Assembly: GCA_030428565.1 (NCBI GenBank)
Contig: JAUIDR010000028.1
Location: 1-40,893 of the forward strand
From: Alphaproteobacteria bacterium
Lineage (GTDB): Bacteria; Pseudomonadota; Alphaproteobacteria; UBA7985; JAUIBT01
Reading direction: 5' to 3'
DNA: 40,893 nucleotides
Shown piece by piece: positions 40,525-40,893 of the stretch (within the stretch, counting starts at the first letter, position 1; every line of letters starts with the position of its first letter). Under the pieces are notes generated by a model. That model was given only the letters and a program-made list of their open reading frames with translations. It made no database searches and was not told the origin of the DNA. The position numbers and the translations under genes were made by a program.

Positions 40525-40877
40525 GCTGAAATCCCCAAAAAGGTGCCCCGACCGAGGCCGGGGTGAGGTTAGGCAAACAAGGGCTGTCCGCTTGGGACGC
40601 CCTAGTCGTAGAACATAAATATACCGGAACACAATCTAAAAATAGAACATACAAGATAAAAAAATGCCCCGCTTGTCTTATGGATTTGGCGGGCTTCCGA
40701 GGGATTGGAAGCCACTGCACGCCACGCCATTTATGGCGAGCAGTGGCGGCGGTTGGATCGTGAAACGCTGGGTCTATTGCAGGACCGTTCTCGAGTTTGA
40801 TCGACCGCCGTCTTCCCCTTGGGCCTGAACGGATACGCGTGTTACTGCACGCATGACAAGCATAGGACGTGGAGAAG
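40525..40877. promoter_or_regulatory. Control region upstream of the early operon
   Basis: This space lies before the leftward operon and a possible rightward gene at 40878. It contains an inverted repeat at 40837-40852. A short plus-strand frame (40563-40763) has no support. This may be the element's genetic switch, but repressor genes would lie beyond the edge. Confidence 0.4.
40837..40852. promoter_or_regulatory. Inverted repeat, candidate operator
   Basis: GCGTG (40837-40841) and CACGC (40848-40852) are perfect arms around TTACTG, 25 bp before a possible gene start at 40878. The size suits a phage repressor half-site pair. Confidence 0.4.
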
Positions 40878-40893
40878 ATGACAGAGCATACCA
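40878..40893 (+). CDS. Possible gene start at the right edge (partial)
   Basis: ATG 40878 follows GGAG (40871-40874) and opens MTEHT before the window ends. Only five residues are visible, so the call rests on the ribosome binding site and the operator-like repeat upstream. Confidence 0.25.

Noticed and set aside
38907-40566. Long plus-strand frames opposite the exonuclease genes
   Set aside because: Antisense shadows; the YqaJ motifs and the ATGA-coupled starts are on the minus strand.

Overview
The window looks like an alphaproteobacterial chromosome, probably a marine or aquatic Rhodospirillales-like lineage (inferred). The grounds are a GC-rich backbone, a TAXI/TRAP transporter with a fused 4TM/12TM permease, a dimethylglycine-dehydrogenase-like flavoenzyme beside a BKACE (DUF849) enzyme, and the divergent pair of a polyprenyl synthase and a TrmN6-like methyltransferase. 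The backbone is interrupted by two mobile regions. I ran no database search, so family calls rest on motifs read by eye.

1 to 10367 is an AT-rich, mostly hypothetical genomic island that ends at the 3' end of a tRNA-Arg(CCT) gene. It holds a broken caspase-like gene with a secreted partner, an AlpA-type regulator, and a 474-residue protein with family-A polymerase motifs A, B and C. Next comes a two-gene cargo bracketed by a 150-bp duplication of the polymerase-like gene's 3' part. Small secreted proteins, an H-NS/HvrA-type silencer, an SH3b protein and an unrecognised gene beside the tRNA follow. No integrase is recognisable in this stretch.

10368 to 32840 is the core chromosome. A three-gene catabolic operon (class III aminotransferase, BKACE, DMGDH-like) is read leftward. 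A divergent RpiR regulator faces it, followed by a TAXI binding protein, a fused TRAP permease and a universal stress protein. Several palindromes sit in the shared promoter region. Then come class II FBPase (glpX), tRNA-Asp, a porin-like protein, a SnoaL-like protein, coaD, tadA, a voltage-gated cation channel, ispB, a TrmN6-like methyltransferase, a DUF2244 protein, a GNAT protein and tRNA-Leu(CAA). Intergenic spaces carry short tandem arrays with periods of 14, 16, 17 and about 56 bp.

32841 to the right edge is the integrase end of a prophage or phage-like element inserted at tRNA-Leu. A tyrosine integrase sits next to the tRNA. A tightly coupled leftward early operon, with many ATGA overlaps, encodes a YqaJ-type exonuclease, a candidate annealing protein, a short HU-like protein and a coiled-coil protein. 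It also has two small membrane proteins, an ImmA/IrrE-like protein whose HExxH site is lost, and an N6-adenine-methyltransferase-like protein. The element continues past the window.
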